Positions 12,697 through 23,758 are shown, numbered from the stretch's first letter. The stretch is DNA of 64,000 nt from Agrypnia vestita (GCA_016648135.1 JADDOH010003975.1:20861-84860); one strand, 5' to 3'. Translations and numbers: made by a program. Notes: generated from the sequence alone by a model not told the origin.

Positions 12697-12807
12697 ACCT
12701 AACCTAACCAAACCTAACTTAAAAAGACGGTAAATATGTATATATATTAACCTAACCTAACCTAACCTAACCTAACCTAACCAAACCTAACTTAAAAAGA
12801 CGGTAAA

Positions 12808-12839
<32 letters not shown>

Positions 12840-12840
12840 T
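12697..12840. repeat. Telomere-type CCTAA tract in a local duplication, followed by (TA)n
   Basis: CCTAACCTAACC tracts appear at 12698-12715 and 12751-12785. Each is followed by AAACCTAACTTAAAAAGACG and GTAAATAT, so a block of about 70 bp is duplicated with the tract expanded in the second copy. A (TA)n microsatellite follows at about 12815-12838. CCTAA/TTAGG is the usual arthropod telomere repeat; this tract is interstitial. Confidence 0.85.
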
Positions 12841-13501
12841 TAATTATTCTTTGATTATAATTATTTTTTAATTATAATTATTAAGGCATTGTACAATCTG
12901 TTACACCGGCGACCATTATTTTCCGAGCTGACATCCTTTTAAAATACATCATTTTATTTTTGTTTTAAAAATAAGGCATCCCTGAAATTAAGCCCCATCA
13001 CATATTTAAGAGGAAAACTTTATATTTGGCCTTATTTTCGGGTAAACACGGCGATCGGTATCAGCTTAGCAGTCGGCCTTTGACCATGAAACCTGAGGAT
13101 GTGTATCGTGTTATCACCAGAAGTGCATAATGGAATAATTTAGAAAATATGCCTGATTGGGTGTTTTTTAATTTGTTTAGCTGGATTGTGCTGCGCTGCG
13201 ATAGATAACATGATTGTAATAAAATATATTTTCAACGTTGAATAACAGTTTTTTACAGAAATACTAGCCTTGACCGTAGGCCATATATAGCAACTAGTAA
13301 GTGACGATACCAGATTACTTTTCGAAGGTAATTTTCAAATTAATTTTCTTATTTCAAAACATTTCCGTTGCTTAAACGATGTCAGATATTAAGCAGCTAT
13401 ACACAAAATATGCTGAAATTTGATATAAATAATGTCTTAGCTAACAGGTCGACATAAATTACTGAACAATTGAATTATTGAATCAACATATTTATATTCT
13501 T
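12841..13501. other. AT-rich stretch, nothing recognised
   Basis: A less AT-rich patch near 13030-13130 has no frame or splice pattern that I can defend. Confidence 0.4.
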
Positions 13502-13612
13502 AGGGCCGGTTATATCAACTTGTTTAGACATAGATTGTTGGTTGCTTGATTTGTTGAAAATCTATGCTTTAAATGAAAGATTATTGTAAACCAAGTAGAT
13601 GCAGCCGGTCCT
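13502..13612. mobile_element. Small MITE family J (about 111 bp)
   Basis: Ends GGGCCGGTTATATCAACTTG on the left and the reverse complement GGACCGGCTGCATCTACTTG on the right. A related element is at 49326-49423. Too short to encode anything. Confidence 0.65.
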
Positions 13613-14280
13613 CAGTATGCTTCTAGTTGAATTAATTTGATTTAAATTTTTTACTTTACTTTTCTCTCTTATATTTAATGCATTCCTGATATATTCTGTC
13701 GCCACCTTATTCCAACACTACCATGAAAAAGAAATGTATGCTGTAAGATAGTAGAAAACTAGTTTAGACGCGGCAATGAAATAAGCGTTGACATTGCTAC
13801 CAAACACATTACATCGCAAGCAATTTCACATAAATATTAATTGTACTAAAAAGCATTATCAAATAACAAATCACAAAATGGTTGAATCGATACAAATAAC
13901 TCTGATTTTATTAATTTTAATACATATATTAAAATTAGACATGGAATAATGTCCAAATACTTTAATAACAGGATGAATCTAAATAAGGATTTCTAAAAAT
14001 TAAATGAAAAAAATAACGGCCACAGTATGTAAAAACGTATATAAAAAAAAAAGTATATAAAAACATGTTTGCGTATGTCAATAAAATGAAAAGCGTGAGG
14101 CGCTTTCTTCTCGTTCATAGGAAGAAATAATGATACATTAAAAATAAAATTGTTTATAAAATTCTAAGTTATAGGTACCAAATTATCTCGGCAATATTAG
14201 AGTACGCTCAAAACAATAAACAACAAAGTCATATTGTAATGATTTGGCAAAAGAGGTTATGCATAGAATCCCTAATAATA
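13613..14280. other. AT-rich stretch, nothing recognised
   Basis: No gene or repeat seen before the LTR-like element starts. Confidence 0.4.
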
Positions 14281-14310
14281 TGCCAATGACGACAGTAACA
14301 ACTAAAACTC

Positions 14311-14410
14311 TAGAACCTTCTGCTACATTCTGGAACACATTACCACTCTCTGGAATTAGCTACAGAATTTGATAACACCTGGAAAAGCCTAGAAGCGACG
14401 AGAATGTTCT
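14311..14410 (+). promoter_or_regulatory. Cluster of heat-shock-element-like motifs
   Basis: GAAccTTC (14313-14320), TTCtgGAA (14328-14335) and GAAtgTTC (14402-14409), with further TGGAA/AGAA pentamers between, upstream of the TATA box at 14458. Alternating GAA/TTC blocks are the binding pattern of heat-shock factor. The other LTR-like copy keeps the layout but most GAA/TTC blocks are eroded. Confidence 0.45.
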
Positions 14411-14457
14411 TTTAAACACTAGAATAATCTAGGAGGTTCGATAATCCAGTTTTTGGG

Positions 14458-14465
14458 TATAAATA
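14458..14465 (+). promoter_or_regulatory. TATA box of the LTR-like repeat
   Basis: TATAAATA within GGGTATAAATACGG. A start about 30 bases on would fall in the GC-rich GCGGCGCGGGAGAGTTG stretch. Confidence 0.5.
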
Positions 14466-15293
14466 CGGAAATACGCTGCGGCGCGGGAGAGTTGTTGTGT
14501 TTTGACAATTCATTCGATGCGGAGTCGGCCGCGAGCCATGCGAAAGTCAAGCGAAAGTCGAAGCGATAAATAAAGCGAAATAATCGAGCGAAGTACCTGA
14601 TTGGCGAAATAAATTTCTATGTGCGAGAATTGAATATTCTACGAGCGATAAATACATGTTACCCAGCGATAATAACGAGTTCATATACGAGTGATATATT
14701 GCGATTAAAGAATAGCCTTAGATTTAATTCGTGTTAACTTATGTATTGAACAATCAATTAATAGATCGGTAATGAATTTTAGAGTTTTCATTTGTCCTCC
14801 CGCAGCTACGACACATGACGATATTTAATAATGCGTATTTGTAGTTTTTAATAAATATACCATTCTTTTCTACTTTTTAGTCTTCGTCACATTAAATCTT
14901 GAAACTAACCTCACCTCAAAACTTAAACGTCACTTTTAAAATAATGCAAACTGGTCACTGGCTTGTAACAACGCGTCCGATAAAATATCGCGCCAGCATT
15001 TAAAATATATTTTTTTTAATAATCAAACTAATTTTATAAAACTAATTAATGATTATTATTTTGACATCTAGAATACGCCTCTTTGCCAAATTTCAGAGTT
15101 ATCGTTGCTTAGAAAGTGGGTCATATAATGATTACAAGACAAGGGCAAAAAGAGACATTTACTGGGGGCGGAAATTTTATCAACGATGTTGTCTTATTCT
15201 TTAGCAAGTTAACAACTAAAAAAATAATGATACTAGTACAAATATTTTAAAGTTTTTTTTTGCATACTTTGTACCAAAAATAATTATAAGTTA

Positions 15294-15550
15294 TTACGTT
15301 GGTCGCGCCCAAAGGGTAAAAGTTGCGTGCGTCAGCGAGGCCGCGTCGATGACATTGATTGCGAGTCTCCGACAAAAGTGAAAACGCGACCAGCCCGTCT
15401 GGTTCAAGAGTGCATTCTTTGCGAGGCTGCACGCCGCAAGAGATCGTATCATCTGGTGCTGTGTCAACACAATGCAGGTGAAACAGCATCGCTCGCACGG
15501 CGCACCAGGTACGTTGAGACAATGCAGGTCTCCGATTGTAAAAGCCGTTG
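15294..15550. other. GC-rich, CpG-rich island; candidate exon
   Basis: This patch stands out from its AT-rich surroundings and is open in three frames (15327-15638 plus; 15247-15648 and 15294-15590 minus). On the plus strand it has a good donor, CACCAG|GTACGT (near 15510), and a possible GCGTCAG acceptor near 15340; the peptide between has spaced cysteines and a basic ARRKR motif. I do not recognise it and cannot choose a strand. Confidence 0.3.
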
Positions 15551-16370
15551 TGTAATATACAAAATGGTTCATTGGCAGATCGAAGTTCATATGTATAGAA
15601 GTTCATATTTTGTTGTATTGTTGTATAATGAAATATAATATTAGTCACATATTTTTAGTATATGTCGACTATAAAGATCACACATCTATGATTTGACTAA
15701 AATAAGCTATCGATACTTTTTGCATATATACTTTCATACAACATCCATAAATAAACCTATCAGTATTACATGTGTTCATTTTTTTGGCAGTACTATTTAA
15801 GAAAGTTATATGTCCATTCTTATAATTTTATTTATTAAAATAAACAAATTATTAATTATGTACAAACTCATTAAAACATATTCAAAATGATAGATTAGTT
15901 TGTAGATACGTTTTTATGAATAGTTTCTGCAATTTATAGTAAATAGTACAAACTAAAAAACTTGAAAAGTTTTGTATTTAACATTTTTTTATTTTATTAT
16001 AAATCTATCAATTTTAAGATATATATTATTAAGTGGCAAATAACATTTGCAAGAATAAACTAAATTTTTCCAATGAAATTGAATTTATAATCTAGTTTTT
16101 TAAAGGTTTATCTTTACAGATTAATACGACATAATTAAAGAATTATTTTACTGCATATACTAAATTATTATCTTAGTAATAAATATAAATAAAGTTCAAT
16201 TTATAATATAAAACCGTTAAAACACTGAATTTGAAATAATAAAACTTATATTTATGCTAATATATTATAAGTTATTTAGTTATTTAGCCAGCTTCTCTAA
16301 TTCTTCTACGCATTTTCCAAGTTTAAGTTATTTAATTATGTATTATTATACAATGTTTGAATTATATTAA
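15551..16370. other. AT-rich stretch, nothing recognised
   Basis: No gene or repeat seen. Confidence 0.45.
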
Positions 16371-16650
16371 TAACTAGCTGTTCACACCCGGCGTTGCACG
16401 GGTTAAGGATTAAGTTTAAAATAAATTTTTGAGGGTAAACAAAGTTTCGATTCGAACGGTATAGATTTGCACCGAAAATATATCAGAGGGAGGGGAAAGA
16501 GTAAAATAATAGGGAGAAAATGTCACCAATGTTAACCACCAGGTCCTAAAGAATAAGTTTACAAAATTTGAGTCCGATGGTCGAACGATACAGATTTGCA
16601 TCTAAAATATATCGGGGGGATAGTAAAAGGTAAAAGGGGAGGGAGGAAAT

Positions 16651-16691
16651 GTCACTTTTGTTACCCGCACCTAGCGGGTAACAAAAGTGAC
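16651..16691. repeat. Perfect 18-bp hairpin abutting a CCTAA tract
   Basis: GTCACTTTTGTTACCCGC (16651-16668), a 5-base loop ACCTA, then the exact reverse complement (16674-16691). Its last base is the first base of the CCTAA array. Confidence 0.9.
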
Positions 16692-16746
16692 CTAACCTAA
16701 CCTAACCTAACCTAACCTAACCTAACCTAACCTAACCTAACCTAAC
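16691..16746. repeat. Telomere-type (CCTAA)11 array
   Basis: Eleven uninterrupted CCTAA units plus C, placed inside one unit of the 128-bp array. Interstitial telomeric repeat of the arthropod TTAGG type. Confidence 0.95.
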
Positions 16747-17349
16747 GAATAAGTTTCCAAATTTTGAGTCCGATCGGTCGAACAGATTTGCATTGAAAAT
16801 ATATCAGGGGGAAGGGAAGGGGTAAAAGAATAGGGGGGAAATGTCGCATATATTTCCCTTGGTCCTAAAGAATAAGTTTCCAAATGTTATATCCGATCGG
16901 TCAAACGGTACAGATTTGCATCGAAAATATGTCAGGAGGAGAGGAAGGGGTATGAGTATAGGGGGGAATGTTGCCGATGTTATCCGCCAAGTCCTGAAGA
17001 ATATGTTTCCAAATTTTGAGGCCGATCGGTCAAACGGTACAGATTTTTATATAAAATCTGTCTGGGAGAGGGGAAGGGGTATGAGTATGGGAGGTATTTT
17101 GCCGATGTTATCCGCCAAGTCCTGAAGAATATGTTTCCAAATTTTGAGTCCGATCGGGCAAACGGTACAGATTTTTGTATAAAATATGTCTGGGAGAGGA
17201 GAAGGGGTATGAGAATAGGGGGGAAATATTTCCTGTGTTACCCGCCGGGTCCTAAAGCATAAGTATACAAAATTTGAATCGAATCGGACAAACGGTGTGA
17301 ATTTGCATAGAGAACAGACAGACAGACATTGAGTTTTATAGGTATAGAT

Positions 17350-18619
17350 ATTTTTACAATCGCAGGTGTACCGAGTCTTTTGAACGTTTTTCAAGCATTC
17401 TTAAACAATCAAGCAATCAATCAATCAATACACGAGGAAAACTTTAGCAGTGACTATAACAAAAAAATATTATCGCAGTCAAAAACCGCATACGTTTAAT
17501 TAACACTTTTATTTATTTTTAAATACTGAATTAGAAAGTCTTTATCATTAAATATTAGCAATTAATTAAATATTTTTTATGAATCTTTATCTAGGTACAA
17601 TGTATTTGAATAACGATACCCAAATGAGACATTCTATTTACGTAATTAAAATTATACGCCCAATCAGGCTGGTGTTGATTTAATATTAACTGGCTAACCT
17701 GTCACCACGCCGCAGCGAGTATGCCGAGGGGATAGATTCTGTCCTGACACAGAACATTCTCCTCGTACACATTTTTATTTCTTCTCATATGCTCGTCGAT
17801 TATTGAGGCTTCTAATTAACTAGTTCACCTAGTCACACCAAGTTTCCACAGACGTCCTTTATTTCTGGCACCAGCACTCTGATCATATTCATTTCTTACA
17901 TTCTCTCCTTATTCATTCGTTACACATATCAAACTACCTGAGTGACCTCTGTAATCAAGTTCACACTGCCTTAATTCAACAATTCTCAATGTCACAACAT
18001 CATCTCTACATTCAGTCCTGATTATTCATTCTTTACTCTCATCCTAAATAGTTTCGACATATAGACGCTTGAGTAACCTTATTTCTAATTGTTTGTTAGG
18101 CTTAGGCTTCATTTTCATGTTTGAGGTTTATACTGGGACATTGTATACCACTAATCTTGCCTCAGCTGATAGATTTACTTTAGAATACTGCATTTAAATT
18201 ACCATTCATTCTATTCTCTGCATTAAAAATACCTCATTTCGATATCTTTCTCAAAATTTCCTTTCTCATTAAATATAATTTAAAATACTTACACACACTC
18301 TTCAATTTGTTAAAAGCATTAATCACCTACCAGTATTCTGTATGTTGTCTTTATTTTTTGTTTCTAAATCATCACTCTCAGCTTGCTAACGTTTATTCTA
18401 ATTTATTTGCATATATCTTACATCCTACCAACTACACGCACTATCTGCAGATGATAATGTACAATCAAATCTCTAACATTTGCTCCTATACGCATACGTC
18501 CTTATTTCTTCACATTACTACCTAATGTAACATATAAGTAGATAGTCATAGATAGAAAAATTGAAGCTATAGGTGGCTTTTCAAAATCTGTATAGGTATA
18601 TCCTAATTATAGCCACCAA
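17350..18619. other. AT-rich stretch, nothing recognised
   Basis: A few less AT-rich bases near 17660-17770, without a frame. Pyrimidine-rich Lepidoptera-like or other retroelement signals were not seen. Confidence 0.4.
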
Positions 18620-18850
18620 ATATGAATCCAAACTAAGAGAGAAAATCCAGGCTACCGAATTTTCTAAGGGGGTAGCGGAAGTCATACTGACGGACAGAAT
18701 GAAAAGTACCGAGGGTACCGAGAGGAACTACAGGAAAAAGTGTATGAAAACAGGATCTTAACTAATTAAGACGTATGGACGCAGCACGTACGGAAACACC
18801 TTGTAGAGTCGTTGGGCCTCCGATCCTACTAGGACAGGGGATGAAGATGA
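18620..18850 (+). pseudogene. Possible retroelement 3' relic
   Basis: A frame reading KGVAEVILTDRMKSTEGTER, then RNYRKKCMK, stops and is followed in another frame by WASDPTRTGDEDDDDN and a GATGATGAT-like run. Acidic and GAT-rich tails after an arginine-rich stretch are common at the 3' ends of insect non-LTR elements. Weak. Confidence 0.25.
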
Positions 18851-19179
18851 CGATGATAATATAAGTTTAACAGCCTCGTTGCCATTACGCAACCTTACTC
18901 TTACTTCTTTAGGGGCTTCATGGGACTTGGAAGTCCAAGATCGCAGTCGAATACAGCGCCATGCATCCCTTGACGTAGTCTTTGTAGTTCAGTCTGCTAG
19001 ACACTCCCCTACCACTTAAAGGTCTGTGTTGACATTATACGCCTGTCTCCGTCTTGGTCTATTGTCTCTGTCTCGATCCCGTTGACTCATGTGCGAGGCC
19101 TTTATACATGCTACGGGACTTATCTTCTCTCAATACATACCTCGCTTACACATACCTCAAGGTATTTGGGATACATTAC

Positions 19180-19445
19180 CGTACCAATGCTCCAAGTTCT
19201 CTAATCCCTTTTCCAAATCCCCTTGGTAATTCTCACACTTCTCCGAGCAGTTCCATCATTGTTGGAAACACTTCCAAAACACATATTTTGGAATGGTGTT
19301 CAGCTGGGCCGACGCGTTTCGCATAAATAAATCTGGAATTGGTGAATAACCAAAAATCACACGGAACTATGTCGGGAGAGTAGGGAACCAGAAAACTCAG
19401 GGGAATGCTATGTTTGGCCCCTGTTTGATTAGATTTTGAATTATT
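19180..19445 (-). pseudogene. Mariner transposase relic, C-terminal part
   Basis: Minus-strand translation gives VPYSPDIVPCDFWLF, matching the conserved PYSPDLAPCDFWLFP block that precedes the last catalytic Asp of mariner transposases, and further on a degraded region like the C-terminal F..C...W....KC end. Frameshifted and stopped. The same family lies at 34.2-35.7 kb. Confidence 0.8.
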
Positions 19446-21804
19446 ATTATTTTAACTTTAAGGTTTATATTTTTTTGATAAATTCTCAATGCTCTTTAAA
19501 CCCTTCACACGATTCATAGAGTAAATTTCTTTTTATTGTGGTTGGACATATTTATTGATTTCAAAAAACTAAAAGACTTACATAAATCAAATTGATTGTT
19601 TTTAACGCCTACCGATTTTGATATCGTTTCGCCCTAAAGCTTTTATTAGTATTTTGAAATCTATTTATTTATTTATGTTATCCAGTCCTAAAAGAGAAAC
19701 TCTCGTGCTTTATACATAAAAAATATAAATGATGTACGGCACTATCATTTTTGTCATAATCAACCGTCAACAATCTCTCACTATATAATATTACTTACAC
19801 GCATTTGTTAAACACCACATTGTGTCATACACGCAATGTCCAATCAGTTGAGTGGCCGTTGCGTATTATGGAGTAAAAAAGACATTTTTAGAACTCCATA
19901 TGTAGCTTAAACATACAGTTAAAATTTCGTTATTTAAAATTATTACCTTTATCTTTCAGTCAGTTATTAAATTTGTTGACAGATTCATTGCATGGCGAAA
20001 AATTATGGCCGTCGTAAACACACATCTATCGTCGATATGACTAAAATAAGTCAGGTAGAAATAATTGTAAATTCCCAAAAAATTTCGAAATAAATGTACG
20101 TTTACACAATTCAAATTATTACACATATTAAAAAAATGATGTTTTTATTTGTATTAAAAAGTGGAGCATTAAATTTATTTATATAGTAAAAGCCTCCTTT
20201 TATTTATTATTAATTAAATTACGAATTGTACATCTGAGGAAAATAAAATTTATTTGGAAGACACAGGCTTTTTTACATGTTTTATATATTTTACATATTT
20301 ATTAATTACACCTGCATGCTTCGGAAAAACCTTTCCATCGTCAGGGTGTTTTATATAAAACACCCTGACGTAATAATTTATTGCTCTAATATAATTCTGA
20401 AATGCAGTAAGGACATAAAAATATAACTTATACAAAAATATAAAAAAAGTCGAAGCGTGAGTGGCAACTGATTACAAAAGGCCAATGAAAGCATGTTTTC
20501 AATTATTTTTTTAACTTTAATAATTTTGAATCCAAGTTATTCATTCATTTCTAAAGTGCTCTACGAGTATATGACTGAGATAGTCTATTATTTAATCTGT
20601 GAACAGATAGTGTAGGATAACGTATATATTTTTTAAATTTTTATAGTAATTTGCATACCTGCTTTTAACATACAAATAGTAGCAATTGACAATAAAATTT
20701 AATATTCTGACCAAATAGAGTTGTACGATTTATGACATAAGCCAATTATATAAAAATATTACTAGACAATATGATTCCGAACATCTGTAAGTATGAATAT
20801 ACTAAAATAATTCTAAATTAAATTTATATTTCTGTGCAAAAATATACGCCTGAGCGCCATCTTTCGCATTCGCGCTCAGTGGTTATCTGATATTTTATTG
20901 CGGACTTGAACCATGCAGCTGTGCATCGAGGTTCGAGAAAAAATGGTTGGTAGAATATTACGCAAAATATCTACAGGTAGATGATACCATGCGAGTGCAG
21001 TCAGTTTATTGTAATAATCTGTACGTAAAGATAAATTTATATGATGTTTTAAAATGAAATTACTATTATTATAATTGTGATATTTCGTGATACTTATTTT
21101 ATTTCGATTTACGTAGCATTAATACAGCATATTTTAATATACTGAGTACGCGCCGCTGTAGATAAAAATTTAAAGTTTTATATATATACCAACCATCCTG
21201 GAAGAGTAAAGTTTAATTAGAAATTAGGTGATTTTTTACAAGGAGGTATCTTTTTTTTATCAACACTAATTTAGGTATCTATTAAACATTCGAAAAATTA
21301 AAAAAAAAATGGTCCCCTCATGTCTATTTTCGTGGAGCTTCTCCTCCGTGACTAGATGCAACTTTCCCCGGTGCACGTTAAAACGTGTAACTCCTTAAGT
21401 AAAAAAATTATATTATCAAAAAAGTTGCCTAAATGTAATGGAGCAAAATTTATATCCCAAATTATCGCTGAAAAAGATAACATACCTATATGAATTTATT
21501 ACACATTTCTAGACGTTCCTTGGTCTAGGGATTACCTAACATTTTTGTGAAAGGCGAGCATTTGTTATAGCTAGTCAATGATCTAACTACATCTGTTTTT
21601 TTGAGAGACAAATAAGAGTGGCTATCCAATCCAGCGCTTTGATCTCACCATTAAACATAATGTCTTTGGGAACCTTGGATTGTTTTTCTGAATTAGTGTG
21701 AGAATCTGCGGCGGTCGGTTTTCTCCACGCGCGGACAACAGAAAGCACAATAAATTTAAATAATATAAAATAGTATTTCGACCAATATTTATGTATGTAC
21801 ATAC
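19446..21804. other. AT-rich stretch with one perfect palindrome
   Basis: No gene defended. At 20913-20985 an ATG followed by 21 codons ends at a CTACAG|GTAGAT donor-like site and GAGCGCCATCT lies just upstream; too little to call an exon. Confidence 0.4.
20339..20370. repeat. Perfect 32-bp palindrome
   Basis: CGTCAGGGTGTTTTAT followed directly by its reverse complement, with no loop. Function unknown; it could be a palindromic duplication at a repair junction or a transposon scar. Confidence 0.9.
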
Positions 21805-22662
21805 CAGTGGCGTGCAGCGCATACAATCAAACAAGCTGTGCATTAGTAGAGATTCTGGGAAACAAATATTAATTAAATAATCCTTATCTTAAGAAAATAT
21901 TGATTTAAAATTCTAGCCGTAATTCGTCCTACGGCTAGAAGTTTTATTTCCGACGTTCTGTACCTAACTTCATGTCAATTCTTAATTTATCTCACTTGTT
22001 TGCGCCCAACAAATTTGTTCCATAGATCTAGTCCAGCTGAGAAAAAACTGGTCCTGAATCCGTGTATTTTTACTAAGCGAGTTTTTTGTAATAGACAAGT
22101 AAATTTTTCGTGGAATAGCGTGTTTCTTCGAAATATCCTATGCAATGAAAATTTTGCGCACGTCATTTGCAGAAATGATATTTTTTACAAATGTCACCCA
22201 AAACTTTTTGTGTGAATTCTATTTGTCATTTCTATGGTGAATGAAATACCATCTGTCTTTATCATAATGATTATTTATGACAACATTGCCATCGATGATA
22301 TCATAAAATGTTTGATTTATTTTTGTGAAAAGAAACGTATATCTGAAATTAGTATTATTCCCGATTTAATTATATATAAATCATCTTCGAAATATATTGA
22401 AAATTTTTGCCGTATTACCTATATATAAAATATTTATTTATTTAGAAAATCTTCTTTACAATACTTCTTTTATAGTGTAGTTATTTTTGTGGATTAAATC
22501 TACTCAAAATAGTTCATTATATACAATTAAGAAGAATTCAAAAAATGTTTATACCCTTGTAGGTATATGCGTGTATATATATATATATATATATATATTT
22601 AATATAGGTATATTATAGTCGGTCACAGCATAATCAAAGTTTATACCCACTGCACGCCACTG
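21805..22662 (+). mobile_element. Non-autonomous hAT-like element, copy 1
   Basis: Ends CAGTGGCGTGCAG on both sides as inverted repeats (the right end reads CTGCACGCCACTG). Flanking 8-mers gtacatac and ccacatac agree at 6 of 8 positions. The body matches the reverse complement of 39951-40879 (TTCTAGCCGTAATT, CATGAAATTGA-like and TTTTTCGTGGAATAGCGTGT blocks). No transposase frame. It contains an (AT)n microsatellite at about 22573-22598. Confidence 0.8.
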
Positions 22663-22800
22663 CCACATACATATTAAGGATACGTTTTACAAGCTGTTTC
22701 AATTGCGAATGATTACAGCCTCATCCAAACAATATTATTCCATTTAGTGTTGTAGGTTTTTAGCATTCGTTTACTGATTTTTTTGACACATTTTGTTCAT

Positions 22801-23359
22801 TGCATCAAAATACTGTCTCGGGTCGTGGCCGCGGAAGGCAAAAACACTGGACATTAACTAGTGATTAATTAATTATTAAATGGACGACGCCGCTTTGCAG
22901 GAATTAAACTTAACGCTATACTTTAAATCACATTATTTCGTAATATATCACTCGTATATGAACACTTCATTAGCGCTGGGCAACACTCTACTTATCTGTT
23001 ACTGTAACTGAAACCGTAAAAAATACAATTTTCGCACATAGTATTTATCGCATTTATTTATTTCGCCACTTAAGATAAGTACTCGTCTGATTATTTCGCC
23101 CAATTACTGTCGTTTCGCAATTCATGACTGGGCACACCTGGCCGTTGTCCGCGACTCACTTCGCACTGAATTATGTGCCAAGCCAAGACTCCATTTACGC
23201 TGATTTTTCGAACCTCCTAGATTAGTCTAGTATTTAGGAGAGGGTTCCCGTTACTTCTAGGCTATTTCAGGCGTTTGTAGACGCTTCCCGAATGCTGTAG
23301 ATAATACGAGAATATGGTAGACTGTGCTTGAGTTTTCTATATTATTGTCGTCATTGACA
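22801..23359 (-). mobile_element. LTR-like repeat, minus orientation
   Basis: Reverse complement of the 14281-14850 repeat: it begins TGTCAATGACGACAATAATA at 23359, keeps CTAATCTAGGAGGTTCGA, and ends in a CGCGGCCACGAC region. The TATA box is not evident here, and most heat-shock-like blocks are lost. Probably an older solo LTR. Confidence 0.6.
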
Positions 23360-23434
23360 TATTACGAGGTATTTATTTTTTAAATAAAACGGATATTTTA
23401 TACGAACCGTATTTTTTACTGAGAAGCAAATCTC

Positions 23435-23468
23435 GACGTTTCGCTGAAGTCTTATTCAGCGTCGTCAG
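23435..23468 (-). ncRNA. Hammerhead-ribozyme-like motif, well-formed single copy
   Basis: On the minus strand: CTGACGA, one base (C), stem GCTGAA pairing TTCAGC around a 6-base loop, GAA, ACGT, C. The flanks pair as CUCU/GAGA-type helix I (four Watson-Crick pairs: C-G, U-A, C-G, U-A). Position 7 of the hammerhead core may vary, so CUGACGA is acceptable. The extra base before helix II departs from the canonical fold. ACGT is self-complementary, so helix III could form only between two molecules, as reported for minimal hammerheads of Penelope-like elements. Confidence 0.55.
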
Positions 23469-23544
23469 GAGAGCGTCCTATCACGGTGGAGGTGTACGCC
23501 GAACTACAGTTTGGCCTACACACACTTAAATCTTTTTATTTATT

Positions 23545-23725
23545 TTTGTTGAAAAATAGACATGCGAACACGGAATGTGTATCGCAGCAATATTCTATTA
23601 TGTTCAAACTAAGCCAAGAACTTGTGCTATGAAGATTGCTGGTGTCCTGGAATGGGGCTCGAACCACCGACCACCAGATCACTAGGCGAGCGTCATGACC
23701 ACTACGCCAACAAGCTACTAATATT
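23545..23725 (-). repeat. tRNA-derived SINE family A, full copy
   Basis: On the minus strand: GTAGCTTGTTGGCGTAGTGG (A-box-like TGGCGTAGTGG), then GGTTCGAGCCCC (B box GGTTCGANNCC), then TCCAGGACACC and the tail ending CACATTCCGTGTTCGCATGT. The A and B boxes are the internal RNA polymerase III promoter. The acceptor stem is not tRNA-like, so this is a SINE and not a tRNA gene. Confidence 0.8.
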
Positions 23726-23758
23726 TCATACTCTAAATATCATTACAAGAGTCGAACA

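Larger units (their letters stand above)
14281..14850 (+). mobile_element. LTR-like repeat (probable solo LTR), plus orientation
   Basis: Related over its length to 22801-23359 on the opposite strand: both begin TG[C/T]CAATGACGAC and share TCTAGGAGGTTCGA, GTGCGA.AATTG, CATATACGAGTGATATAT and C.ACGAC. near the end. A GGTATAAATACGG promoter lies centrally. No gag or pol frame adjoins either copy, so solo LTRs are inferred; another TATA-bearing repeat is not excluded. Confidence 0.6.
16371..17349 (+). repeat. Element with a satellite-like array of about 128-bp units
   Basis: It starts CTAGCTGTTCACACCCGGCG and ends GACAGACAGACATTGAG...TATAGAT, termini typical of a common class of dispersed arthropod repeats. 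Between lie about six to seven diverged units; the GAATAAGTTTCCAAATTTTG block starts at 16551, 16747, 16870, 16999, 17127 and 17257, spacing 123-130 except the first interval, which is enlarged by an inserted hairpin and CCTAA tract. Each unit carries CCGATCGGTC...CAGATTTGCAT and a purine-rich GGGGAAGGGGTA stretch. Open frames here are by-products of the repeat. Confidence 0.8.

Noticed and set aside
16691..16746. True chromosome end
   Set aside because: The CCTAA tract is short and has unique sequence on both sides.
16371..17349. CRISPR-like array
   Set aside because: Units are contiguous and diverged, about 128 bp, with no conserved short repeats separated by unique spacers; this is a eukaryotic satellite-like array.
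16841..17394. Open frames of 94 and 115 codons on both strands
   Set aside because: They fall in the 128-bp tandem array and repeat with it.
21805..22662. Gene in the two frames at 22000-22428
   Set aside because: They lie within a non-autonomous hAT-like element; the second copy does not preserve the frames.
23640..23725. Functional tRNA gene on the minus strand
   Set aside because: A and B boxes are present, but no cloverleaf acceptor stem; the sequence recurs with a common tail, so it is a SINE.
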